Origin: Azorinus chamasolen
Taxonomy: Eukaryota; Mollusca; Bivalvia; Cardiida; Solecurtidae
Assembly (NCBI GenBank): GCA_963576725.1
Contig: OY755238.1
Location: 27,310,334-27,374,333 of the forward strand
Length of the DNA stretch: 64,000 nucleotides
Direction of reading: 5' to 3'
Positions 47,981 to 58,535 of the stretch are shown here, piece by piece. Position numbers and translations under genes: made by a program. The notes below the pieces were generated by a model, which saw only the letters and a list, made by a program, of their open reading frames with translations, was not told the DNA's origin and did not search any database. Numbering within the stretch: the stretch's first letter is position 1; each line of letters starts with the position of its first letter.

Positions 47981-48182
47981 ATTTAACTCTTTTAACATGT
48001 CATATGGACTTTTTCAAGACTCAAACAGGTCGAACTTACCTTGAGTATTCAGGCAATTTTTTACAGAAAAGTTTAACATGACAAACAGTGCAAACCCTGG
48101 TGAGAGGGCTCCTTCTCATCTAGGTCTGTACTGTTTGCAAAGGACTTTAATGAGTCATTTCCCGCATTGAAAGTTAGTTAGC
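47981..48182 (-). mobile_element. P5 foldback element
   Basis: TTTAACTCTTTTAACATGTC, core GACAAACAGTGCAAACCC, GAGGGCTCCTTCTC, GTCTGTACTGTTTGC; right end decayed. Confidence 0.65.
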
Positions 48183-48352
48183 CATAAACATGGTAATTAT
48201 CTTAAATCAAGTAAAGCAGATTTTCTCTCTGTCAATTTATTTATTTTAAGTTATTGGGAATTCATGAGAAATACATCAGACTTGGTTACTGGCATTTGTA
48301 CAGGTCTTTAAATGTGACTTTTAAGTTGAGAATGTCTGTTTAGTTTGTTGTC

Positions 48353-48583
48353 TTAACCCTTTACTCCATGAATAATCATGTAAGAAATAATGGCATCATG
48401 AATATTAGATTGTTATAATAGCACATGGACTCCAGACGTTTTGGCCATGGCAGAAACTGTAGAATCATATGTGTATTATATCATAGGCAAACAGAGCAGA
48501 TCCTGATCAGATGGCTCCTACAGGAGCCATCTGATCTGGATCTACTCTGTGTGCAAAGGCGTATTTATGGAGTAAAGGGTTAA
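48353..48583 (-). mobile_element. P1 foldback element (complete)
   Basis: TTAACCCTTTACTCCATG to GGAGTAAAGGGTTAA, 231 bp; core GGCAAACAGAGCAGATCC, centre TGGCTCCTACAGGAGCCA. Confidence 0.87.
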
Positions 48584-48795
48584 GTATGATTTGTCTACAA
48601 GGAGATAGTCCCAATTCTGTTCCTGTCTCTCTCTTGATCTTTTATCACATAAAACTGCCATTGTTTTTGTGTGTATCCTATAAGTCAAGCTTACTGGACC
48701 TACAATAAAAGTGTTGCTCTTTGTCATTGCCATACTTGAAGCTGAAAAGTTCATCAAGATGAAGTGTATGTGGGTGACAAAGTTACCATGATTAG

Positions 48796-48997
48796 TTAAC
48801 CCATTCCCAAATGAATGTGTGCATATGACTTGATCATTCAACAACTTAATTTTGATCATGTATAATTTTCAAGAGATTTTTAGCATAGACAAAATTTCAT
48901 GAGCAAGCAGAGCCGACCCTGATCAGATGCTTCCTACTTGAGCCGTTGATCTGGGTCTACTCTGTGTGAAAAGGCATTTCTGTCAGGTAAAGGGTTA
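48796..48997 (-). mobile_element. P1 element, degenerate
   Basis: TTAACCCATTCCCAAATG to CAGGTAAAGGGTTAA; core GCAAGCAGAGCCGACCC, centre CTTCCTACTTGAGCC. Confidence 0.75.
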
Positions 48998-48999
48998 AT

Positions 49000-49611
49000 G
49001 ATATTTTTTAAACATTGGCATCTACTCGTGTTCTTATACATTTATGTCCCTTGGTCTTATGTATAGCTATAAATGGTGATATGTTGTCATAGTGATAATA
49101 CACTGGTAAATTATACAATCCAGTGGTTCAGCAACCCTTAGATACTGAAAGCCAGGATAGGCTAGCTACCTATTCCCACTATTTTTGAAGGCTTGGTAAC
49201 CAGACCTTTTATTAAAGGCATTTCTTCATGAGTATTGAAAGTTATAAAATTAACCAAATTCTTAAATTATTTCTTAAATATATGATGGATTTCAGTAAGA
49301 TGCATGTTAAAAGAACTGAACTAGTGGAATTAAATATATCTTTGATTCAATAGGGTTTAATGGCAGGTTCTTTGGTTTCATCCAAAATAGGCCTTGTGCT
49401 TAAGCCTTCTGTGTTCTTTTAAACGCATTTACATACAAGAAAAAGCCCCATGCCAGATGTTGCAGACTTGTACAACATCAGAACATGTGCAATACACTAT
49501 TTATTATCAGCAAATTTCATCTTGTACATATTCTATTGCTCATTGGTTAATACTTGCTTTCAAATCTTTACTGCACGAATATTCATGCAAGACTCCAGTC
49601 AAGTGTGATTA
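49000..49611. other. Intergenic, nothing recognised
   Basis: AT-rich; an isolated 92-codon frame (49394-49672) runs into the next P1 and is not supported. Confidence 0.5.
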
Positions 49612-49820
49612 TTTAACCGTTTACTCGATGAATATTCTCAAAAGAAATTATGACGCCATGGATATTTATTAGACTAGTTTTTAAAATGGCATATTAACAC
49701 ATGAATTTTTTGACAAAGCAAAAACTGGAGAATCATATCTTTACTATTTCAAAAGCAAACAGAGCAGACCCTAATCAGACAGCTCCTAGGAACTGTCTGA
49801 CCAGGGTCTACTGTTTTCAC
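49612..49820 (-). mobile_element. P1 element truncated on the right
   Basis: TTAACCGTTTACTCGATG, core GCAAACAGAGCAGACCC, centre GCTCCTAGGAAC, CAGGGTCTACTG; the last arm and right end are missing. Confidence 0.7.
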
Positions 49821-50015
49821 TGCAGTACAAGATTTGTTTTTCATAGTAAGGATTTAATAATGACTAGAGCAATTGAAGCGTTTGCATTTTATCTCTTGCT
49901 TGTTTACATGCACTGAGTTTCATTTCTTTGGAATACATCTACATCCATATTCCTCCTACATATTGAAATGTATCTATTCAGATAGAAGTGTAGCTATTCA
50001 GATGTGTGAAAGAGA

Positions 50016-50236
50016 TTAACCCTTTGAATATTGGAAATTTAAATGTACTGGCATGTGTGAATAATGCAGACCAAGATCTGAGGATTCCTAGAGAAGCCCT
50101 TTGATAAAGGTCTGCACTGTTTCTCATTTTAATTCCTCTTACAAACTACATGTATACCCTTTGATTCCAAATGGACTCTTTCTAAAATGACAATGGACCA
50201 TTCCACTTTTAAATTTTATACCATTCAAGGGGTTAA
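50016..50236 (+). mobile_element. P5 foldback element (complete, reference copy)
   Basis: TTAACCCTTTGAATATTGG to TTCAAGGGGTTAA, 221 bp. Core GTGAATAATGCAGACC, GGATTCCTAGAGAAGCCC, AGGTCTGCACTGTTTCTCAT, then ATTCCAAATGGACTC and GACCATTCCACTTTTAAATT. Confidence 0.8.
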
Positions 50237-50294
50237 GTAAATCTTATTGCCAAGCAACAGATGAGAGACTTATTTAGTAAATCTGTTTTAAATA

Positions 50295-50498
50295 CAGTAA
50301 AACTTCGATTATTCGAACACTAAAATACGTATTATTATCGAACTTTAAGACAGGTGGCAGCTTAATGCATGGTGAACGTCATGCAGAAAGCTCCTCTAGG
50401 AGCTTTCTGCATGACTTTCACCATGTATTAAGCAGCCACCTGCCTAAAAGAGTCTAAATTCTTCTATACCGAAAATTCGGATAATCGAGGTTTTACTG
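50295..50498. mobile_element. P3 element with Tigger-type ends (complete)
   Basis: CAGTAAAACTTCGATTATTC to GATAATCGAGGTTTTACTG between TA dinucleotides, 204 bp. Core GACAGGTGGCAGCTTAATGC, centre AAAGCTCCTCTAGGAGCTTT, GCAGCCACCTGCC. The best evidence for a pogo/Tigger affiliation of P3. Confidence 0.87.
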
Positions 50499-50519
50499 TA
50501 CTTCATTTAGTTTCCTCCT

Positions 50520-51011
50520 TTAACCCTTTCCCTCATATAACTGTTTTCACGCATTTGCAAACAGAGTAGACCCAGATCAGACGGCTCCTAGAGGAGCCAT
50601 CTGATCAGGGTCTGCTCTGTTTGCTAATAGAATTTGATAGATCTGTTTCTTTGCCTTCTAAAATGGCTACAATGTTCCACCTTCCATATTTCTTTATAAC
50701 TATTTTGTTAATGAATATTTAGTAGGTATTGAAATTTGGAATAAATACAGAACAGGGAAAGGGTTAACCCTTTACTCCATAAATATTCATGTAAGAAAAA
50801 TGACATCTTCAGTATTTTGATTGTTATAATAGCACATGGACACAAGAAGTTTTGGCCATGGCAGAAACTGTAGAATTATATATATAATATATATATTATA
50901 TCATAAGCAAACAGCAGACCTTAATCAGACGGCTCCTACAGGAGCCATCTTACCAAGATCTACTCTGTTTGCAAAGTGGTTGAAAGGAATATATATGGAG
51001 TAAATGGTTAA
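50520..51011. mobile_element. Two complete P1 elements sharing one TTAA
   Basis: Plus copy 50520-50767 (centre GGCTCCTAGAGGAGCCA) and minus copy 50764-51011 (ACTCC-type ends, core GCAAACAGCAGACC, centre CGGCTCCTACAGGAGCCA, plus a short TATATATAATATATATA tract). They face opposite ways. Confidence 0.86.
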
Positions 51012-51012
51012 A

Positions 51013-51352
51013 ATAACATGAAATTTGAAATAACAACAACAAAATGCTTCTGTTAGTTTTGTTTTTATGAATACCGCTTCCCTTGGTTATGCTGTTTTGT
51101 AATTTCACAATGCTGAAGCTTTAAAAACTCTACATGCTACTGCATATGGAAAAAAAGACAGCACAATGGAGCAGTGTTACTGTACATGTGTTGAACTGTT
51201 AATTGCCTCCAGCTGTGCTATGACGAAAGGTATCTTGTGGTTACATAAACAGACAAACTGTTTCAGGATCTGCACTGTTGACTACATGCTGTTAGTTATA
51301 ACAGTGTGGACCCTAATTAGATGTGTCAGCTGGTCTGATATTCTCTGTCTGT
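51013..51352. other. Intergenic, nothing recognised
   Basis: No element identified. Confidence 0.5.
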
Positions 51353-51615
51353 TTAACCCTTTCCTGCATATAAACTTTCTCACACCTTTATAAACAGAGT
51401 AGACCCAGATCAGATGGCTCCTGTAGGAGCCATCTGATCAGGGTCTGCTGTGTTTGCTTATGAAATTATATTAGACTGGACTCTAGTTTCTGCAAATAAC
51501 AAAAACACCTGGGTCCCATTAAAACTTTTCTGTTGATGAATATTCATGACACCATTACTTCTTATATTTCAACAGGGAAAGGGTCATACTTGAATATTCA
51601 ACAGGGAAAGGGTCA
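51353..51615 (+). mobile_element. P1 element with duplicated right terminus
   Basis: TTAACCCTTTCCTGC; core AAACAGAGTAGACCC, centre TGGCTCCTGTAGGAGCCA, GTCTGCTGTGTTTGC. The end ATTTCAACAGGGAAAGGGTC is repeated as ATTCAACAGGGAAAGGGTC. Confidence 0.8.
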
Positions 51616-51769
51616 ACCCTGTAGATACCTTTCATCCTAGTTCAGTTAACATTCACATTCCTTGATGATGGCTGTGTCACTGATCTCAGTGAATTGTTTG
51701 CTTTCTTTCCAAGTTTTAAAATTACAAACTGATTTTAGTTGGTTTTAGTTGGAAGATGTTAAGTCAAAT

Positions 51770-52008
51770 TTAACCCTTTACTCCGTATATACGCCTTTGC
51801 AAACACAGAAGACCGAGGTCAGACAACTCCTGTAGGAGCTGTCTGACCAGGGTCTGCTCTGTTTGCTGATGATTTAATAAAGACTGAAGTCTATAGTTTC
51901 TGCTATTGCAGATATTTCCTGTATTAATATTATATTGTAAAAATTCATCTTGTTAAAGTTGGTAGTGTCATTATTTCTTACATGAATATTCTTGGAGTAA
52001 AGGGTTAA
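51770..52008 (+). mobile_element. P1 foldback element (complete)
   Basis: TTAACCCTTTACTCC to GGAGTAAAGGGTTAA, 239 bp; core GCAAACACAGAAGACC, centre AACTCCTGTAGGAGCT, GTCTGCTCTGTTTGC. Confidence 0.86.
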
Positions 52009-52199
52009 ATTGTATTGACTTCTCATAGTTAGAAATGCAGAAAGTATTTGTTTATTGTTATCACAGAAAATATTATATATACATGTATATGGGTTTCACA
52101 GAATATCAAGTTTGATAAAGTAACTGGCAAATTTATTAAACTGAAAAATGAATATTTTATTTTATAAGAATTGAGCTGTGTCATTGAAAAGGGGGCATT

Positions 52200-52300
52200 T
52201 GGGCAATGCAAACAGTGTAGATCTGATAAGCAGACACTTTCTAAATGTGACAACTATTTGTAATTTTGCAGGATCTACACAATTGTCACTTTTTTAATGG
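52200..52300. repeat. P5-like core, stretched
   Basis: GCAAACAGTGTAGATC and GGATCTACACAATTGTC are separated by unpaired sequence. Confidence 0.45.
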
Positions 52301-52324
52301 GGAGTAGATGATCTTTGTTAATAA

Positions 52325-53117
52325 AGTAGAACTTCTCTGTAGCACTATGGATAAACATTGGTGTCTTGACAAGCAGGTGACTGATTAACCCTTTACTCGA
52401 CGATTATTATGTCAGAATTAACCCTTTACCATTATAGGTTATTTTTAGATACTTCTGAATAAATTTACCGAGAAGCATTAACTAAAGAAAAGGATTTTAT
52501 TTTTAGAATTTTGTAGTTTGAAACCATTGTGATAAATAGAGCATTTGCTCCTATAGGAGCAAATGCTCTATTTATCACAATGGTTTCACAAAATGACTTT
52601 TACGGAGTCGTCAATATGAGGGAATGGGTTAATGACTCTTTGAATATTAAGTAGAATGTTTATATCATCGTGAATAAGGGAGTTTTTACCAGATCTGTTA
52701 TTTCATCATCAAACAGAGCAGATCTGGATCAAACGGCTCCTACAAGAACCATCTGATCTGGGTCTTCTTTGTTTGCAGAAGAGTATAAAGGTGTATTTAT
52801 GGAGTAAAGTGTAACTGAACAAAAGTGATACAGAAAGCTAATCCTTCATATATATATACTCATTTCTATGCTTTAATATGCAAACAGAGTAGTCCCATAT
52901 CAGAAAGCTCCTGTAGGTGTGCTCTGATCAGGGTCTTCGATGTTTGCAAATACAGATTTGATTCTACATTGATGATCACTGCAATTTCCTCATTAAATGT
53001 GAAATAATAAAAAATCATTTAATATTAGTGTAGACAGAATTTTATTCACGAGGAAAACGGTTAAAAAGCCCAGAATGAAGCTTTCTTTTAGTGGTGATCA
53101 CAGAGAGGTTTTACTTT
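52325..53117. mobile_element. Nested stack: P3 holding two P1 copies, one holding a P2
   Basis: Outer P3: AGTAGAACTTCTCTGTAGC...AAGCAGGTGACTGA at the left, AGAGAGGTTTTACTTTA at the right. At its first TTAA (52385) sits a minus P1 to 52814, interrupted at 52418-52632 by a complete plus P2. P3 then continues CTGAACAAAAGTGATACAG, AAAGCT and takes a plus P1 (52838-53064) at its centre before closing GAAGCTTTCTTTTAG, TGGTGATC. Confidence 0.72.
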
Positions 53118-53474
53118 ACCGTTTGCAATATTTGAATGTCCATTTCCCTTTAATTTGGCACAGATTGTATGAAAAGTTTCTCATATCAAATTTCAGGTAG
53201 GTTACCTGATGGATAATGTTGACACATAATATTTTTATACCAATATGAAACACGAAAGGTTTATTGCAATAACTATAGGTGATGCAGTATTTTGTCATAA
53301 AAATAAAACATCAAGTAAGAACGTTCTTTGTTGTGTGTTTGTCCCTCCCTTGCCAATTTATATTATTTTGTTATAAACTTACTGCCACAAAGTTGGGATA
53401 GTTTTTTTTCAGTGATGATGATTATGTGGTTCGTGTATGAATGCCCATCAATCTGTGGACCAAATTTTTCTGTA

Positions 53475-53680
53475 GACCGATGAGCTCCAGATAAGATGCG
53501 TAAATTTGAACAATAGCTCCTTTATTTCTCCACCAAACCCTATACTGTGACCACTCTTTAGAATCATCTGGAAGAGACGATTCTAAAGAGTGTTCACAGT
53601 ATAGGGTTTAGTGGAGAAATGACAATTTTAGTATTTGGGTATGCACTGTTACCTGTACCTCTGCATAACTACATGTACAT
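53475..53680. mobile_element. P4 foldback element (best copy)
   Basis: Palindrome 53524-53623: ATTTCTCCACCAAACCC, ACCACTCTTTAGAATCATC against GACGATTCTAAAGAGTGTTC, GGGTTTAGTGGAGAAAT. Flanks GATAAGATGCGTAAATTTGA and TTTAGTATTTGGGTATGCAC match the copy at 46674. Confidence 0.78.
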
Positions 53681-53810
53681 TTAAATTCTGTGCACCTCAT
53701 CCACAATTTTTCTTTCAATGGTACAAGTATTAGAAGAGTTATTTGAAACTTATTTCCACGAAAAGATTGATTGCTGTAAATTATTTTGTGTTGGACATGA
53801 AAGCTGTGTA

Positions 53811-54238
53811 CAGCAGAACCTATCTATAGCGACCACATAGGGAAACATGGCGTGTCTGTAAGAGCAAGGGAAACATGGGGTGTCTGTAAGAGCAGGTGTT
53901 GTTTAACCCATTCCCTCATAGGCTATTTTTAGACCCAACCTCTTTGAATAAATCTACCGAAAAGGAGCATTTACTAGAGAAAAGGAAAAGTTTAGAATTG
54001 TGTAGTATTGAAACCATTGTAAATAGAGCATTTGCTCCTATAGGAGCAAATGCTCTATTTATCACAATGGTTTCAGAAAGTGACTTTTACAGAGGCGTAG
54101 AAAGGCGTATTTATGGAGGAAAGGGTTAATGCAGGATGAAAGTAATGCAGAAGGTTCCTAGAGGAGCTTTCTCCATAACTTTCATCCTGCATTAAGCTAC
54201 CACCTGTTTTAAAAACCGAAACATTTAGGTGGTTGCTG
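53811..54238. mobile_element. P3 element with a complete P2 in its TTAA
   Basis: P3 begins CAGCAGAACCTATCTATAGC after TA, contains a short duplication (GGGAAACATGG...GTGTCTGTAAGAGCA twice) and reaches GCAGGTGTTGT. A plus P2 then occupies 53903-54129 with TTAA at both ends. P3 resumes TGCAGGATGAAAGTAATGC, GGTTCCTAGAGGAGC, GCTACCACCTG and ends GGTTGCTG before TA. Confidence 0.85.
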
Positions 54239-54365
54239 TATAATTTTAGCAACTGTATTTCATTTAGTCTGGATAACAGGCCTATAATTATGGTGCCCAT
54301 CTAAAGATCTGGTGTAAAGTGGGACTAGGACTTACACCGAGATATTTGCCTGACACAGTTTCTAC

Positions 54366-54522
54366 TTAACCGTTTTCCTGATCTATGTTTATTACATATT
54401 TCAATACCTATTGATCATTCACGGACAAACTAGTTAATATAAAGAAATATGGACGGTAGAACATTGTAGACATTTTAGAAAGTAAAATCCTCTAGGAGTC
54501 GTAATATGAAGGAAAGGGTTAA
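54366..54522 (-). mobile_element. P1 element lacking its palindrome
   Basis: TTAACCGTTTTCCTGATC to GAAGGAAAGGGTTAA; the flank TTTTAGAAAGTAAA passes to CCTCTAGGAGTCG, so both CAAACAGAG arms are deleted. Confidence 0.75.
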
Positions 54523-54566
54523 ATGAATGCTAAACATTTATGGTCCATCAGTGTTTAACTAATTAG

Positions 54567-54688
54567 TCATTTAGTATGATGAAAGAGTGGTTGACCTAAC
54601 CACAGACAGAACCACAGAGATACAGAGTCATTTAGTATGATGAAAGAGTGGTTGACATAACCACAGGCAGAACCACAGAGATACAGAA
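54567..54688. repeat. ~61 bp tandem duplication
   Basis: GTCATTTAGTATGATGAAAG and the following ACCACAGAGATACAGA occur twice with two base changes. Confidence 0.82.
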
Positions 54689-54752
54689 AAACTCACAAGT
54701 TGGAGTTGGAAATTTGGATTTTAAGTATCTTGCAACAATACTGTTGGAAATA

Positions 54753-54959
54753 CAGTAAAAACCCTTCTATACCAGAATTTTAATAAAGAAGAATTTAGGT
54801 ATTTTTAGGATTGTGTTTTCTTAATGCAGGGTTAAAGTCATACAGAATCCTTAGGGAGCTTTCTATATGACTTTCACCCTGCATTAAGCTGCCACTTGTC
54901 TTGAAGACCAACACTGATACTATACTATTTTCAATGCCCTGTTTAGAGAAGTTTTACTG
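54753..54959. mobile_element. P3 element (complete)
   Basis: CAGTAAAAACCCTTCTATAC to TTTAGAGAAGTTTTACTG between TA dinucleotides, 207 bp; centre ATCCTTAGGGAGCT shortened, GCATTAAGCTGCCAC. Confidence 0.8.
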
Positions 54960-55129
54960 TATGTCTATGAAGATTCCTTATTTGGCATTCACTTCACATA
55001 CAGAGAATCATGTAAAAAATAATGACTGTTTGAATATTCATTAGCTGAAAATTTATAATGGTATCATGAACAAGGGAAGAAGCTGTAGAACATCACTAAT
55101 TTACTGATAGCTGGTGTGTAACAGTTAAA

Positions 55130-55580
55130 ACCTTTACTTCATGAATATTTTACATCTACTCTATGAATATTTATGTAACAAGAGCCGCGTGCGGCGCCAA
55201 TGCTCGTCTGACTTGGTGCTTGTCCAGCTTAATTAAACATTTTTGAAAAACATATAAAGGGCCATAACTCCAATATTTTGAAATCAAGAGTTATGGTTCT
55301 TATGTAGGGGCCTTCCCCCTCATTGAGATCTACTAACCTATGAAGTTTCATGTTGACACCTCTTATACTTTTTGAGTCAATGGTCAATGTTAAAATATCG
55401 GACGACGACTGGATGACTGAGGTCGACAATAGCTCATACAGACGAGTTGAAAATTACATGAACTTTTTAACATGTCATATATAAACACTGGCTTTTTTTC
55501 TGTAAGGAAACTAAGCAGACTCTGATCCAACGACTCCTATCTGAGCTATCTGACCAGAGTCTACTATTGAGGTTAAAGGG
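55130..55580 (-). mobile_element. P1 element carrying a pearl/Helitron-like insertion
   Basis: P1 left flank CTACTCTATGAATATTTATG is broken at about 55172 by a ~280 bp element (AACAAGAGCCGCGTGCGGCG, GGGCCATAACTCC, CGGACGACGACTGGATGAC, TAGCTCATACAGACGAG) and resumes as a core CTAAGCAGACTCTGATCC, CGACTCCTATCTGAGC, GAGTCTACT near 55512-55570. Confidence 0.6.
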
Positions 55581-55942
55581 ACATTCAGGTAAGTACACAA
55601 TAACAAAGTTGTCAGCTTTTTTACAATCTTTTTATCTGATATGACAACATACTGGTACACATACAATGTCCAGCTTGCATATACATGAGCATTGTAACTG
55701 TTTTATAATATTTAACAAATTTATGAATAATACAGGGCTGTACACAAGTACACATTGTAAGAAAGAAAACCTAATTAAAATATTTATTTATATTTCTCCG
55801 CTAAACTCTTTATTGCAACTTATTAGAATTGCCTAGGGCAGGCACTTGTAATAAGATGTATCAATTAAACCCTTTACTCTATGAATATTCATGTGAGAAA
55901 AATCAAATGATGTATCATGAATATTAATAAGATTTATTTTTT

Positions 55943-56358
55943 AACAAGATGTGTTTGTGAAACACTATGCCCCCTCATATATTTGACCTCTGACCTTGAC
56001 CTCTGACCTTGACATGTCACCCCTCAAAATGTGCAGCCTCATGAGATACACAAGCATGCCAAATATCAAGTCTCTATCTCTACTGGTCCAAAAGTTATGG
56101 CCAATGTTAAAGTCGGCGATTTGACCCATATATTTGACCTCTGACCTTGAAGGATGACCTTGACCTTGACACGTCACCCCTCAAAATGTGCGGCTTCATG
56201 AGATACATATGTATGCCAAATATCAAGTCAGTCTCTATCTATACTGGCTCAAAAGTTATGACCAATGTTAAAGTTGCTGACAAACAAACAGACAAACAGA
56301 CAGACAGACAGGGCAAAAACAATATGCCCCCCGACTATCGTCTATGGGGGCATAAAAA
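55943..56358 (-). mobile_element. pearl/Helitron-like element inside P1
   Basis: Reverse orientation: AACAAGATG tail first, two ~151 bp units each starting ATATTTGACCTCTGACC (55979, 56130), a GACA/AACA microsatellite (56279-56311), and the opening hairpin TATGCCCCCC...GGGGGCATA at the right. Confidence 0.75.
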
Positions 56359-56423
56359 TTAACAGGAATTTTTTTTCTGAAGTAGAAACTGTACATTCAT
56401 GTCTACATTATAATATAACCAAA

Positions 56424-56816
56424 CAGAGCAGACCCTGACAGAGCAGACCCTAACAGAGCAGACCCTGACAGAGCAGAGCAGACCCTGACAGAGCAGACCC
56501 TGACAGAGCAGACCCTAACAGAGCAGACCCTGACAGAGCAGACCCTGACAGAGCAGACCCTGACAGAGCAGACCCTGACAGAGCAGACCCTAACAGAGCA
56601 GACCCTAACAGAGCAGACCCTAACAGAGCAGACCCTAACAGAGCAGACCCAAACAGAGCAGACCCAAACAGAGCAGACCCTAACAGAGCAGACCCTAACA
56701 GAGCAGACCCTGACAGAGCAGACCCTGACAGAGCAGACCCTAACAGAGCAGACCCTAACAGAGCAGACCCTAAACCCTAACAGAGCAGACCCTAAACCCT
56801 AACAGAGCAGACCCTA
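56424..56816. repeat. 15 bp tandem array (CAGAGCAGACCCTAA)n, about 26 copies
   Basis: Units end CCCTGA, CCCTAA or CCCAAA in blocks. The unit is the left arm of the P1 palindrome, so the array grew inside the element. Its last part has CCCTAAACCCTAA interludes. Confidence 0.92.
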
Positions 56817-56891
56817 ATTGATCCTATTGGAGCTGTCTGACCTCAGGGTCTACTCTGTTTGCAAAGGCGTATTTATGGAGTAATGGGTTAA

Positions 56892-57180
56892 CAGATTTTG
56901 GTAGATCAGTACACTGTTTATCTAGTCCTGCAATACAGGTAATTATTTCAGAAATAAAATATACCTCATATGGGTCACTTACTGCTGTGACCTTGACCTT
57001 TTGAGTGCTATGGGCAATACCACCACAAGTTGCTCTACAAGGTTGTAGAGTTTGTATGTTCATGACTACCCAAACCACCCCAAGTATTCAGAAACCCACC
57101 CAAGTATTCAGAAACCCAATCTCCCCTCTGTATTGGTTTGTCAATTGGGTAACATTTTGATAACTTTTTATTACACTGAC
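56892..57180. other. Intergenic, short local duplication only
   Basis: CACCCCAAGTATTCAGAAAC and CACCCAAGTATTCAGAAAC lie in tandem near 57076-57115. Nothing else recognised; a P5 core remnant follows at 57181-57260 (GGCTCCTTCAGGGGCC). Confidence 0.55.
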
Positions 57181-57410
57181 ACAGGAGAATATAATGTAGA
57201 CCCTACCGAAATGGCTCCTTCAGGGGCCGTTTGATCTGGGTCTGCACTATTTGTCTATGTTTGTTTGTCCTTATACATAGGTATGACTACAGGCCGTAGA
57301 GGGCCAGAGGCAGTGCACTTGTACTGACAGTTCTAAAAGTACAATTCCGCTTTGTAATACTTTCTTACTTCATATCTACTGATGTAGACATACCATGACA
57401 CAGTGTAGTA

Positions 57411-57627
57411 TTAACCCATTACCTCATAGGCTATTTTTAGATGCAACCTCTTTGAATAAATCTACTGAAAAGGAGCATTAACTACAAAAAAGAAAAAATC
57501 TTGAATTATGTAGTTTTGAAACCATTGTGATAACAGAGCATTTGCTCCTATGGAGCAAATGCTCTGTTTATCACAATGTTTTCAAAAAGCGACTTTTACA
57601 GAGGTGTCAGTATGAGAGAATGGGTTA
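57411..57627 (+). mobile_element. P2 foldback element
   Basis: TTAACCCATTACCTCATAGG to GAGAGAATGGGTTAT; core centre TTTGCTCCTATGGAGCAAA, arms GAAACCATTGTGATAACAG and CTGTTTATCACAATG, a compensating change in both arms. Confidence 0.85.
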
Positions 57628-57656
57628 TAACTGTTTCTCAATATTTTTTGAAAGCC

Positions 57657-57895
57657 ATAACCCTTTACTCCATAAATTTGCCTTTTAGCACCTTTGCAAA
57701 CAGAGACGTTCAAGACCACACAGCTCCTGTAACTAGCCATCTGATCAGGGTCTGCTCGGTTTGCTTAAAGAATAACATAGATCTGATCCTACAGTTTCTG
57801 CCATGGCCAACATATGCCATCATAAAAATATATATTTTTTTTAAATATTCAGGATGACAAAATCTTTAGATTAATATTCATGGAGTAAAGAGTTA
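57657..57895 (+). mobile_element. P1 element
   Basis: TAACCCTTTACTCC to GGAGTAAAGAGTTA; core GCAAACAGAGACGTTCAAGA (decayed left arm), CAGCTCCTGTAACTAGCC, GTCTGCTCGGTTTGC. Confidence 0.75.
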
Positions 57896-58044
57896 CAAAA
57901 ACAGGAAAATAACATGAAAACAAAGATCTACGAGATGTCATGTTCAGATAACTTTGTTTGGCTTCCATGATATGTAAATTCAACACAATGAGGTTACAAA
58001 TTTCATGTTCAATTTGAGCTGATCTATTCAGCAATTTCACCTTA

Positions 58045-58192
58045 ACCCTGGCAGAAACTGTAGAATCATATCTACATGAATATTATATCATAAGCAAACA
58101 GAGCAGACATTGACCAGAGGGCTCGTACTGGGGCATTCTGAACTGGGTCTACTGTTTGCAAAGGCATAGAAAGGTGTATCTATGGAGTAAAG
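58045..58192 (-). mobile_element. P1 right part
   Basis: GGCAGAAACTGTAGAATC, core GCAAACAGAGCAGACATTG, CTCGTACTGGGGC, GGGTCTACTGTTTGC, right end GGAGTAAAGG. Confidence 0.68.
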
Positions 58193-58301
58193 GACCAATA
58201 CACCTTCCTGCGTTCATGAGATTGTTAAAGGGAGACAACTTTAATAAATCAAGGTTACTTTTCTCAAGTCAATCTAATATGTAGTTATTGCATTTAGGTT
58301 G

Positions 58302-58535
58302 ACCCTTTAACTGCTGAATGTTCATGTAAGAAATAATGACATCATCAATAATGACATCATCTATAATGACATCATCAATAATGACATCATCAATACAAAT
58401 TGTAGTTGAAGTTTTATAATGGTGCATGTATTATGGACTAGGGAATGGTTTATCATGCCAATAACTGTAGCTCTTGATCATTTCATAAGCAAACAGAGCA
58501 GATTCTGGTCAGACGCCTCAGTGATCTTATTACAA
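58302..58535 (-). mobile_element. P1 element with 15 bp flank expansion
   Basis: GACCCTTTAACTGCTGAATG, then four AATAATGACATCATC units (58335-58393), and a core cut off after GCAAACAGAGCAGATTCTGG. The expanded unit lies in the flank, not the palindrome. Confidence 0.68.

Larger units (their letters stand above)
55865..56891 (-). mobile_element. P1 element expanded to 1 kb by an insertion and a 15 bp array
   Basis: TTAAACCCTTTACTC at 55865 to GGAGTAATGGGTTAA at 56891, with intact internal flanks. A pearl-like element (55943-56358) and a 15 bp tandem array (56424-56816) account for the extra length; the right half (TGATCCTATTGGAGC, GGGTCTACTCTGTTTGC) is normal. Confidence 0.82.

Noticed and set aside
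56424..56816. Interstitial telomere (CCCTAA)n
   Set aside because: CCCTAA arises from the 15 bp unit CAGAGCAGACCCTAA; it is never repeated without the CAGAGCAGA part except for two short interludes.
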